Assembly: GCA_030704615.1 (NCBI GenBank)
Contig: CM060732.1
Span: forward strand, 79,819,171-79,883,170
Origin: Takakia lepidozioides
Taxonomy: Eukaryota; Streptophyta; Takakiopsida; Takakiales; Takakiaceae
Direction: 5' to 3'
Length of the DNA stretch: 64,000 bases
Shown here: one piece after another, positions 24,401 to 34,629 of the stretch
How positions within the stretch are numbered: position 1 is the stretch's first letter
Layout: the number at the start of each line of letters is the position of its first letter
Position numbers and translations under genes: made by a program
The notes under the pieces: model-generated
Database searches by the model: none
Told to the model about the DNA's origin: nothing
The model's input: only the letters and a program-made list of their open reading frames with translations

Positions 24401-24583
24401 TAAGTAAAAGAAAGCGAAGGTGGTTCAAGGAAAGGAGACGAAGAAGGAGAAATACAAGGGAGAAGGTGCGGTTGCAGGTTCTTGGAAGAGAGGCAGGGTG
24501 TTGCCAAGGAGGGGAAGGAAAGGGGAGAGCGAGAGAGAGAAGAGAGGGAGAAGAGAGAGAAGAGAGAAGAGAGCAGTGGTGTG
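24400..24583 (+). promoter_or_regulatory. GA-rich leader of the histidine methyltransferase gene
   Basis: About 170 bases directly before ATG 24584 are strongly purine-biased, with repeated GAGAGA and GAAGAGA units most dense at 24528-24575. Plant GAGA-binding (BBR/BPC) proteins bind such repeats near transcription starts. The sequence feature is certain; its role is inference. Confidence 0.45.
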
Positions 24584-27500
24584 ATGGGGGAGGAAGGAGT
24601 TGCGTTTCGGTTCAACTTTTCCGAAGCCGGCGCTACCGCTGTGCAGGTGTGCTAACCACTGCTCTGACTGACCTGCGTAGGGCCATATTAGGGTGTCTTC
24701 TCATCCCCGGCTGTGCCCTATATCATACCAAGTTGGAGGCCTCCTTGCTCTCCACCTTCGGGTCATCCTTGTTGTGCTTGGTGTTGTATTTGGAGCGACT
24801 TTTGAGTGATTCCCGTGTGACTTGAGGTCGATGCGCGGTAGATCTGTGTCAATCACATCGAGAGGTTGGAGGTAAGTAGGAGTAGCCTAGTTGTTTGTGC
24901 TTGTGGAAAAATTTCCAAAGTGCGGATCGGCTGCAGAGGGACTGGTGGCCCTGGAGGGAGTTTTACAGCTGTGAAGGGGGAGGTTCGTGTCTCTTGGAAT
25001 TGACCTTCGCGTGTGACGGCGCGCGGTAGAGCTGTAGATCGTATTGTTGATGTGCCACAGCGCCGGAAATATCTCGGGCGGTCGCGGCTGTGACAATCTA
25101 CAGAGGTTGAGCTAAGTTCGAGCGCCACCAGCAGTGAGGAGGGAATGAGGGGGCCCTCTCTTTTTGCGTGCCTGCCTGGCTTGACGACACACTGTTTGCT
25201 CCAGAATTTCGAGAAGAGCCACAAGGTTGTAGGTGTTCCTGAGGAGGCGCCTCTACCTCCGCCGCCACCAACTGAGGAAGTCTTTCCATCAGAGGTGCGT
25301 TGAATCTGCGAAATATTGATCCATGGCGAAAATCACACAAATCCCCTTCCATGATCCCTTACGTTGGCACAGCTATCTGGTCTGGCATGGATAACCGATC
25401 ATTTTACCAAAGGATGATGTCTCTCAAAATACAAGCCACGACTGCTGCTTTCCTTTTTTCATATAAGTAGTGTGGATATAAGAGTGAAGTGCAAGTGAGA
25501 TCAGGGCATAAGGCGCCTTTTGATCCTTTTTTAATTTTTCTCCTACTAAGTAGATGTGGAGGTGGTCAGCTCGATTTGTATGAAAAATTACACGAATCTG
25601 GTCATCAACTATGGTTCGATGTGCAGATTTGAAGGCTACTGAGACTATCTCAGAATATCATGAAGGTCAGGCTAGCAGAGGATAGAAAAGAGAGGAATGA
25701 TGGTAGCGAGAGGTTATACTTTGTGGTACTTTGTTCTGGTTTGCTGTCTCAAGAAAATTGTTAGATGTTGTATGAGAAATTTCAAGCGAATCATGGTTGG
25801 AACTCTATAGGACGTTTCTTGAATCAGATGAACCAGGAAGTTGACTAATACTCTGGAGGTTGATTTATGTGGTCAGGTTGCTAAGTCCAAATCATTTGTG
25901 CCAGAGCCTGTTGTCTTACAGGGAGGGTTCACGTTGCTCAAGGTATAATTACTGTCTTTTTCTCATTGTTGTACATTTTATGTTTGATCATCTTGTCTTT
26001 CTGTGTGGCAAGTCTTAAAGGTGTTAACTTCATGTTCTCTCTTGAAGAGATTGATTTAATGGACAGGGCCCTTGGTGGCAGAGAGCGTAGTGGTTGAGAG
26101 GGAATAATATTCAACGACCTGGTAATCTGATGTCGTAATTTGCCAATCTCTTTGGCCAAAGATCTGTGTTCTGGGATATCCTTGTAAATCGATGATCTTT
26201 GTCAGTCGTGAAGTGGGCCTCACCAGAACTCAGTAGCACAATCAGGTCCTAATGCGTTCTCATTAACTCCTCTCCTCTTTGGTAACGTCCGTTGCAGGGG
26301 CGGGTTAATAGCACAAGCATACTAGGAGGAGCCAACACTGACTTGGTTTCTGGAAAGTACGAAGGTATGGTTGCTTTCTGGCAATTCTCTTTTACAATTT
26401 TTGTTTTTCAAGCTTCTACTGTGAAATCAAATTTGGTTTGTGGTGTTTATGAAGGTCATGGATTCTCATCATGCTTGGGCTTTTTTGATTTGTGTACGAA
26501 TGGTTTTGACTTAATGAGTTTATGTAACTGGACAGGTGGCTTAAAACTGTGGGAATGCACCATTGATCTTGTTGAGACTCTGCGGCGAGAGATTCAGGAT
26601 GGACAGCTTTCCTTTCGAGGAAAACGTGTTCTTGAGGTAGGGCCATACCCCTCAAGGGCCTTGAACTCTTAGCCTATTCAACTGGTTGTGATGTCATCCG
26701 AATCATGAAGGATTCTGTCTGCTCAGGCTTGCATATTTTGGTTGGGAGCCTTCAGTTCTGTCGTCAGGCACTTGTGTGCAGATTTTAGTTGGTCCCACAA
26801 GTAAGCTGTGGTTCTGTCTGGGAGGGCACATCCTACTTGGATTAACTCCTGGATTTCTTGTCTTGCTTGCATTCATGAGGCTGACTTTGTGCTGGTTGGT
26901 GCATGTGATTAGCTTGGATGTGGACATGGGCTACCTGGCATCCTTGCATGCATTAAGGTGAGGCAGATCAAGCTCTTAATAATCATATTGTTATTGAATG
27001 TGGCAGTGTTCTCTGAGTTGCAAAATGTTGGTAAGTTAGTTAGTTTTCTTCCCACTGTATTTAGGCATAGAGACCCTGGCTTCAAAGCAGCAGCATGTGA
27101 GTCCAATGAGTGAGATTGTTGGTACTTGTGCTGACCACCACTGATGTGAATCTTGGTGTTGACAGGGGGCATCCAGTGTTGACTTCCAGGACTTCAATGC
27201 TGAGGTGTTAAGAAGCCTCACAATACGCAATGTCAGTGCCAACTTGGAGCAAGCTCGGAATCGGCTAGCTCGTCTCAATTCAGATGGAACTACGGCAACT
27301 AAGGCAACCAGCTTATCACCAGATGTTCACTTTTATGCTGGGGATTGGGGAGATGTTCATAATGTTCTCTCGGTAGTGGGCCCAGGTTCCCCCCAACATG
27401 GGAGTGATGTAGACAGCGGTGAGTTCAACTTCACATTTTCTGAAAGCGATTCTGCACTCGGTTCTCACTCAAGTAATATGCGCAGTGAAAGCAAGAACAA

Positions 27501-28895
27501 TATCAGTTGCCGCGGCTCCCAGGGTGATTTGGTGAGGAAGCTGTCTGGGAGTCGGGCTTGTGAGAGAGGTCATGCTAGCAGTGTTCAGGAAGGAGGCTAT
27601 GACATTATATTAATGTCAGAGACGGTCTATTCACTGGCATCGCAACCAAAGCTTTATGCCCTGATTAAAAAGGTCAGTTGGATACTTCTCTTCCCTCTCA
27701 CTCTCCCTGTCCTTCTCTACCAAAGTTTTAACAAGAACTATGATCAAACAGCAGTAATTCTATGTCTTTTGGAATACACAATCAAGATCGTCTTCCCATG
27801 CCTGCTCTTCTATGTATAAAGAGTGTGATAAAATCAGAAGACTCTAGGTTACCGTCAAAAGATGATGGTCCATTTTGTGGTGTTCTACACACTTGTTGCA
27901 TCATCTTGCTCTGTAGGTTATGGAAGTTCTTAGTTGGTTTTCAAAGAGAGCCTCATGGTCATGTTCCCAGTGTGCCATGTCTTTCTCCCTCTCTTGGTCC
28001 ATGTGAAACTGCATTTCTCTATCAACCTTTTTATCCTTGAGCCCTCTGCCAGGTATGAGCTGTGGATCCTCACATCAATTCAGTAATTTGAGTGCAGAAT
28101 GCACTATCAAGTAGCTCTTTTCTGATGTCACACACTGAACTTGGCCACTAGGATCCATATGGTTTTAGAGTCACAGAGTTGAAACTTACCTGCATTTGTG
28201 ATGTGTGAGTGCAGTGCCTACGGCCCCCATATGGAGTGATGTACGTGGCTGGCAAGAAACACTATTTTGGGGTGGGAGGGGGAACACGACAATTCAAGTA
28301 CCTGGTTGAAGAAGATGGTAAGTTCTTTACTCCCCCTTTTCCAACGCACCCGAACCTATAAAAATATAGGTCAAGATATTAGTATCCTTTCCCCCTGATT
28401 CTGGTAACATATGTGCTATGCCCTTGAGTTCTGAGGTGCCCTCTCCTGTGCTCCCTGGTATCCTTGGTCAAGGAAGAGTCATCATGTTAACAGAAGGTCA
28501 TGTTGGGACTCCGCCTTGGCTTTGATACTGTTTGTGCTAGTGTCCAGGGAAAGGACATACATTTAGTTAAGCTCTTGGTGTCACCTTGAATATGGTTACC
28601 ATTGGTAGTGGATGCTTCACAGCTGTGGCCTGACTATAGCACACTTTGGTTGCTGGTTTATATTCTGTTTTCATGACTACCACTGCAACTGAGGGTTACA
28701 GTAATATAAACTGAGGAGGAGGACCTTATACCCAGAGCTCAGTTTCCAGATTTGTCAAGATGAAAATTGTGTCTGTCAATGCTTATTCTGGATATATGTG
28801 GTGATTGGGCAGGGGTCATGGGTGCGCATCTGGTTGCGGATTTTGCTGATGGGTCCTCAAATGTCCGTGAAATATGGAAGTTCTTCTTCAGGTAG
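24584..28895 (+). CDS. Histidine protein methyltransferase 1 homologue (METTL18/HPM1 family)
   Basis: A SAM-dependent methyltransferase. The family methylates a histidine of ribosomal protein RPL3 (known for human METTL18 and yeast Hpm1). Exons: 24584-24646, 25205-25294, 25877-25942, 26298-26364, 26536-26636, 26913-26957, 27166-27672, 28215-28317, 28813-28895; all join in frame to 374 residues. GGLKLWECTIDLV precedes motif I, which is split over a splice site as VLE/LGCGHGLPG (residues 127-138). Post-motif residues include HFYAGDWGDV and YDIILMSETVYS, the family's E-T-x-Y signature. The C-terminus carries YGVMYVAGKKHYFGVGGG and ends KFFFR. The long exon 7 contains a Ser/Asn-rich, charged insertion of about 60 residues between DWGDVHNVL and the YDIIL strand. 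The proline-rich segment in exon 2 is probably disordered. The start ATG follows the GA-rich leader and gives MGEEGVAFRFNF, the plant-type opening. Confidence 0.93.
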
Positions 28896-30162
28896 CCAAG
28901 GATTCAGGAGAGAGAACCCGTGTTATGAGGAGTTAGTTATAGATATAACGGGAAGATAGCGCATGGATTAGCAGGAGAGTAGTGATAGTTCATTTCACAA
29001 TTTACAAGATGCTCAACCTCAAGCCTCATCAGAGGTCACCAAGTTTTGGAAGAGGATACAGAAAATAACAGGTGTACATACTGCCAATAGCTCATTCTTT
29101 CTTCCTAATGGAACATTCTGTTTTGTAGCTCATTTCTTGATTTGGAACAAGTTGCAATTGCCAGTAGAAGGTAACTGCACATATGGATGTAATTCGTCCA
29201 ATCTGATTAATGTAATACTTGAAAATTGATCTAAAAATTTGGTTCTCTACTTGTACATTTTGCAGAAAATTATCTGGATGGTCTCAGATCTAAAACTAAA
29301 AGATGTAATAATAGCTAGCCAATGCATGTGCTGGAAGTGACCAGAAAATTATCCGCAAGAGAGAACCAGTATCTGTGTATGGCAAACGTCGCCTATCCAA
29401 CTTTCAGACTAAAATCAGGATGTCAATTTTGAAATGGAATTGCACGGTGTGAAAGGGGGATCAACATGAAGCATGGAGCCCCATAAACCCACTCACTAGG
29501 CTTCTGTTTTTGTAAGTCAATATACAAGGCATCTGAGTGATATGAAAGCCTGCTTTCTCAGACTTCCCTTGTTTAATGTACTGGGCTCCATATCCAGCCC
29601 TGGAGTGCTATCAGATCTGTTGGAGTAAATAATGTTAAAAACACTTGAACAATTTCCTGCCTGGATCTTTTCTGCAGGGACAACTTGGATCCAAGCATCC
29701 AAACACCTCGATTCGTGCCCTCGCACAGTCAATGGTCTTATGGAGGTGGCTCAATGATAATATCATTTAACCCTGGCAGCCGTATGAAAGTCTTGATGAA
29801 CTGTTATCTGGGCCCAGGGTTGAATCCTATGTCCCTCTGACAGATAACGTAACCAGGTTGCCCGAGCATAGCAGAAGCAGCAGCTTAATACTTGGCCACT
29901 GTAATGAGGAAAGTGAAAGTGTAACCAAGCCCAATGTGGCATGGCAGCTTCCAGCCGGGTATCTTCAGGAAACAATGAGAAGCCACCCCCTGCACTTTCA
30001 GAGGTAAAAACCTCTGCGCCCTTGTGACATTCCTCTCGGCTTAACAACAGCCAAATCATAGTCAGAGAGCTGAAACATCAGAGAGAAAAGACCACACTGG
30101 ATTCGCTCCATAATCAATCTTGAATTGATGTAACCCCCACTGGGTTGTCTCGAACCCACCAA
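28896..30162. other. Intergenic stretch between convergent HPM1 and ASH2-like genes
   Basis: The two genes end towards each other, so this span should hold both 3' untranslated regions and terminators. I see no further gene or recognisable repeat; open frames here are short and without domains. Confidence 0.5.
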
Positions 30163-32794
30163 CTAGTCATCCAATGGCTCCTCTGAACTTTGAGCTGGCT
30201 CGTGCGATGCAGCAGGCCCTGCTTCTGGATCACCACTAGACTCATTGCCGCAGCCTTCTAAATTCACCTCTATTTGCAACTCTGATTCACTGACGGGAGA
30301 TCTCACACCCTCCAGATTTGAGGTAAATAAGATTCCCTTTCTAGGCCCCTTCCCAGTGGGTCCCTTCTTCCCTGGTGGTCCAGTACGTTTTCCTTTATCC
30401 TTATCTCCTGCAGCCCTTTTGGTCCGAGCTCCTGCCACCTCACCCTCTCCGTTGCCTCGCTCTGCAGCCATCCTTTGCTTGCCCCCTGTTTTGGTGGCAG
30501 TTCCGGACACGTTGTCCCCTTTCTTGGGATCTTTTGATCCGTTGACAGGAGGCTTTTCTTCACACTCACTGGGTGCAAGACCTGCTGGTGTAGGAGCATG
30601 AGCCATGGGGCGAGGGGTAGGTCGGTCCCCTAGATCTTCAGGCGGGTACTGAAAGACCGGCCCAAAGTTGAACCGCACAGAACACTTCTTTTCTGGGGAT
30701 GGAAGAGTATACATGGAGGCCGCTGGATAGTACTCACCTGCGTATATGTCTGTATATGCAACACCTTGACACACGCCGTTTTTGAAGAACATAATCTCAC
30801 TCCCTACCCACAAACAGTGTTAGAGTATTATTCTCGGACTTGCGTACTAGACTAAGAAACCCAGTCATACTATATTCCAAGGGCTCCACTGCTTGGGTGG
30901 ATGATTTTAGTTCCTTATCCCTGTTCCTACTTGCCCAAATCGATTTGGAGGACACCTGGTAGCAATTGCCATAAAGGAACAGGTCCAGTGTGCATATATG
31001 GAGGTAAACAACTGCTGAATCAAGAGTCATATATGCACATCATACCTGGTACAGGCTTAGGGGGCCCTTCAGATTTGTCAACTGGCACTGGAAATACCAT
31101 CTTGGTCGTCCTGGACAGGTAGAGGTCATACTTTGGGGCTAGAGCAGCCCCATTGGGCAAGTTGATGTAAAAACCTATTACATCTCCTTCCACATAAGCC
31201 TCTCCATAAGATTCCCGCCTTGCTTGGTGCACCTTGCTCCCGTCCATGTCCCTGGGAATCCGTCATTTAATCATTTTGCACTCGTTTCCGTGGAGGTTCC
31301 ACACTATTTCCACAGGCCTACCTACCTCCTAGGTAATGACCAGAAAAGGTAATCATACCAGCAAAATGAAAGACCGCCATAGCAAGAGGGTATACACTTA
31401 CTGGGATGAGAGAGTCCAGTTATAGTGGGACTTACATCTGAGGGAATGAGGGCCATTTGACAACTTAAAAATTGAAAGGTTGGAATTAACTCGTCTATAA
31501 AACCCCAACCCACAACTTACTATCCAATTGCTGCATATGACATGAGAACATGTCCCAAAAGCAACCCTGTAAGAACGTGAGGGAAAAGACAGGCATATGA
31601 CAAGCATAGCCAGCTTCAACCAGAAGACAATTGGTGATAACATGAATCCCCAGATGAATGGGGCACAACGCAGGTATATTTTTATGGGAAGATGTTTATT
31701 CCCTCGACACTTTCATGACTAGGATTACTACCACAGTCATTGGATGCGAATGTGTTTTAGATGCTTTTCAGATAATGGGTGTGATAGTAATAAACAGCTC
31801 AGAACAAACAAACCTGTAGGCGTAGCTGTTGGAATCAAACCCCACAGGGGCCTGAAGATCACCTTTCCATGTGCACCAGCCCAGGCGAGTGTGCCCTGTC
31901 TTGCCCAAGTCTTTCACTGTAATTTCAAAGTACCAAGCACCATCTGCCACCCCCCGTGTGGCTCGCACCATGCGGTACCCCTTTTCACTGCTAGCAGTCA
32001 ATTTGTCCGCAGAGAGCTCCACTTTCTCTGCTTTTTGGTCCTTCAAACACAGCATGTAATATTCAAGCATTGAGTTTCCGTGCTCCCACAGACTACATTT
32101 ATAACAAAGTTTCCAAAAAAGAACTATGTCCCTGAATACACGCTCCATTTCGCAAATTTTCCTGGTCTTCCAGAACAACACTGAAGGCAGAGGAGATAGA
32201 TATATTGACATGTGAGGTCCCTGTGAATGTCGAAGGTAGGTACGAAATTCAGCCTAAGACTTCAGAGCGCTCAGCCACAGGAATGGACTGCTGGTTGGAG
32301 AACTCGAATCGGCATAAGGTGCTAATAAGGACAGCCCAACCAGGGTAAAAATGTGAAACACAGTTGCGTCCCCTTACCTTGGAAAGTTGGATTCCATTCT
32401 TGTCTTCAAACAGGAACCGCTGGGAGGGATTGACTTCGATGGTGTCCTCCCGCTTCTCACCATTTCGCGGACCCGTGGCTCTGTTCCCACTCTTCTTACT
32501 CCCCTTGCGCGACGTGGTCTTGGTCCACACGTTGGGTTTCTTCTTGGGTTTTTTCGTGACAACCTCTCCCGCCACATCACCTGGCCCTTCAGAGGCCGAT
32601 GAACCCTTCCTCTTGCGCTCCGAAGTTGCCCCCTCCCTCGCACTCGCACCCTCCTCCTCAGCTTCCGAAGCAGACGATCCCTTCCTCTTTGGATCTGAGG
32701 CTCTCCTCTCCCTCACCCCCTCCTCCTCCTCCTCCTCTTCCCCTGCACCTTCTCCCCTTCCAACCTCCTCCATCTCCTCTGCACTGACCATCAT
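30163..32794 (-). CDS. ASH2/TRAUCO-type SPRY subunit of the COMPASS H3K4 methyltransferase complex
   Basis: Core subunit that, with WDR5 and RBL, stimulates H3K4 methyltransferases in the nucleus (known for the ASH2L/TRAUCO family). Exons on the minus strand: 32378-32794, 31814-32040, 31046-31251 and 30163-30803, joining in frame to 496 residues. The N-terminal about 130 residues are acidic and then basic and low-complexity (E-runs, KRKGSSASE repeated, KKPKKKPN as a possible nuclear signal). The SPRY domain spans about 140-325: [72 protein letters not shown] and [14 protein letters not shown] Lys/Gly/Pro-rich tail of about 170 residues follows, with TKTGGKQRM and [21 protein letters not shown]. 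Total length resembles Arabidopsis TRAUCO; the PHD/winged-helix region of animal ASH2L is absent. ATG 32794 is the first in-frame start; a weaker second ATG follows directly. Confidence 0.92.
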
Positions 32795-33335
32795 CAATCT
32801 GCTCACAAGATTCTGCTCCTGTGAGCTCTCCACCCCCCTAACCCTAATTTCTTGCTAGCACCTCAATACTCAATACACATGTTGGATGAGATTCTCGAGA
32901 CACGTAATTGAGGGATGGATGATTGAGTTGCCTGCATGGCATGGGCCCCCATGCCATGCAGGCAAGGCAAGGCTGCAGGGCTTCTTCATCACGATTTCTT
33001 GATTTTGAGAGTAGATTTCTAGTGTGTGGAGATGCACAGCGGTGTGTGAGTTGGATCTGATGATCGTGGAGCGCAGCCGGTGGATCGAAAAGGAAACAGG
33101 CTTTCAGATTTGGCGGCGTGATGTGGTTTGTGGTGCAGGGAAGACAGACGCAGGTGCTTGTACATGGCGCGGTTGTGAGCTTAAGCAGCATGGAAACCTA
33201 AGATCTGTAGGTCCGAGAAAGGTTCTCATGCGCTTGCAATTGGTGAAACGGAATTGCAAACGGAAGTGCCGAGTGGGGTTGTAGGGTTTAGGTTGTTACC
33301 AGGATTTTTGATCCAGCATTTGGTAGGCAGGCACC
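32795..33335. promoter_or_regulatory. Shared divergent promoter region of ASH2-like and GOT1
   Basis: About 540 bases separate the two start codons, so both promoters and leaders must fit here. The region contains a perfect inverted repeat at 32928-32965 (arms of 18 bases, two-base spacer) with RY-type TGCATG/CATGCA cores in the arms and GGGCCC at the centre. No TATA box stands out. Confidence 0.5.
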
Positions 33336-34580
33336 ATGGTGGGCTTCGACATGAACGACCGGAAAAGTGAGCCACTGTTCCTCCATCCTGTCTCTTTTCT
33401 TGCACCCCACGTTTCTCTGGCTTTGATGCTCCCTAGATCTGTAATCGAAACAACTAGACATCATTGTAGTTGACGCGGAGGCGTTGTACTTAGTTTACTT
33501 TCGCCCACAATGCCTGTGGCAATTCTCTTTCGAGGGAGGTTCGCTTAAAACTTTTCTCATCTCTTAGGTTCCCATAATCTTATAGCGGTTAGCAACGTGA
33601 TCTATGATTTGTTTGCGTGCTTAAAAAGTGAGCGAAAAAGGTCGTCTCGTGTCTGAAAGAATCCAACAATTAACCCCCGGAAGGCTTTTGATCTTAAAAT
33701 TGCAGAGGCCGAAGCTCAATATGATTCATTGAATGTCTGTAATCAATGATTGAGCATTTTGTGCAATCTTTAAATGATCGTCTTCAATCAGCTAGCTTCT
33801 ATCTTTCCTTAGTCTACTCACATAATGTACGCCTGGTAAACAGTGAGAAGATTGGCTGGAGCACTTGTTATGGCTCTGCAGTTTTGCCCATTGTAGCTGG
33901 TTGCTCGGTCTGGTTGAGTTGTTCACAGATCATAGCAAACATCACCAAGCTGTGACGGAAGTAGCTGATATTTCAGCTCAAGTGATTGCTGTATATCAGA
34001 AATCCACTTGAAAATGTGATGATTTACATTGATGCTGCCATCAGAACAAGTATCCTGCTGTCACGGAAATAAACTTCTTCTGCCCTTCTTCACAAATGTA
34101 TGAACTGTTAGTGAAAGAAGCATAAGTTGGCAGGATAGGGCTGCACATATCAGTTCTAGATAACCAATGATGATTCCAATCCAACATCACTCGAGCCTCA
34201 TGCTGGGGGATGATATGATCCCTGATGGAATGCAAGGCGCAGTGAAGAAATCACATGAATCTATGGATCGACCACTAAACCCAATTTCTGAAACTTGCAG
34301 GCACTACAGGCTACATACTTAGGCTTCAATATCCACTTAGGATGTAAATGTTGGCATGTGAGCTAAAGTGGTGGCATGGTTGGATGCAGGCACTACTGGC
34401 TACATACTTAGGCATCAAATATGCACTTTGAATGTGGATGTTAGCATGTGTGCTAATGGCATGGTTGGATGGTGCAGAAATCGGGATTGGGCTCACGGGT
34501 TTTGGTGTGTTGTTCTCCTTTCTTGGCGTCATCTTTTTCTTCGACAAAGGTCTCCTGGCAATGGGCAATGTAATCCTTTA

Positions 34581-34629
<49 letters not shown>

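Noticed and set aside
24304-24825. A 173-codon plus-strand frame rich in Arg and Glu
   Set aside because: It arises from the GA-rich leader and runs through the true exon 1 in another frame; the spliced HPM1 reading is far better supported.
27762-28040. Open frame inside HPM1 intron 7
   Set aside because: No domain, and splice sites at 27672 and 28215 place it inside an intron.
30245-30601. Plus-strand frame opposite the ASH2-like tail
   Set aside because: It is the antisense shadow of a Lys/Pro/Gly-rich coding exon.
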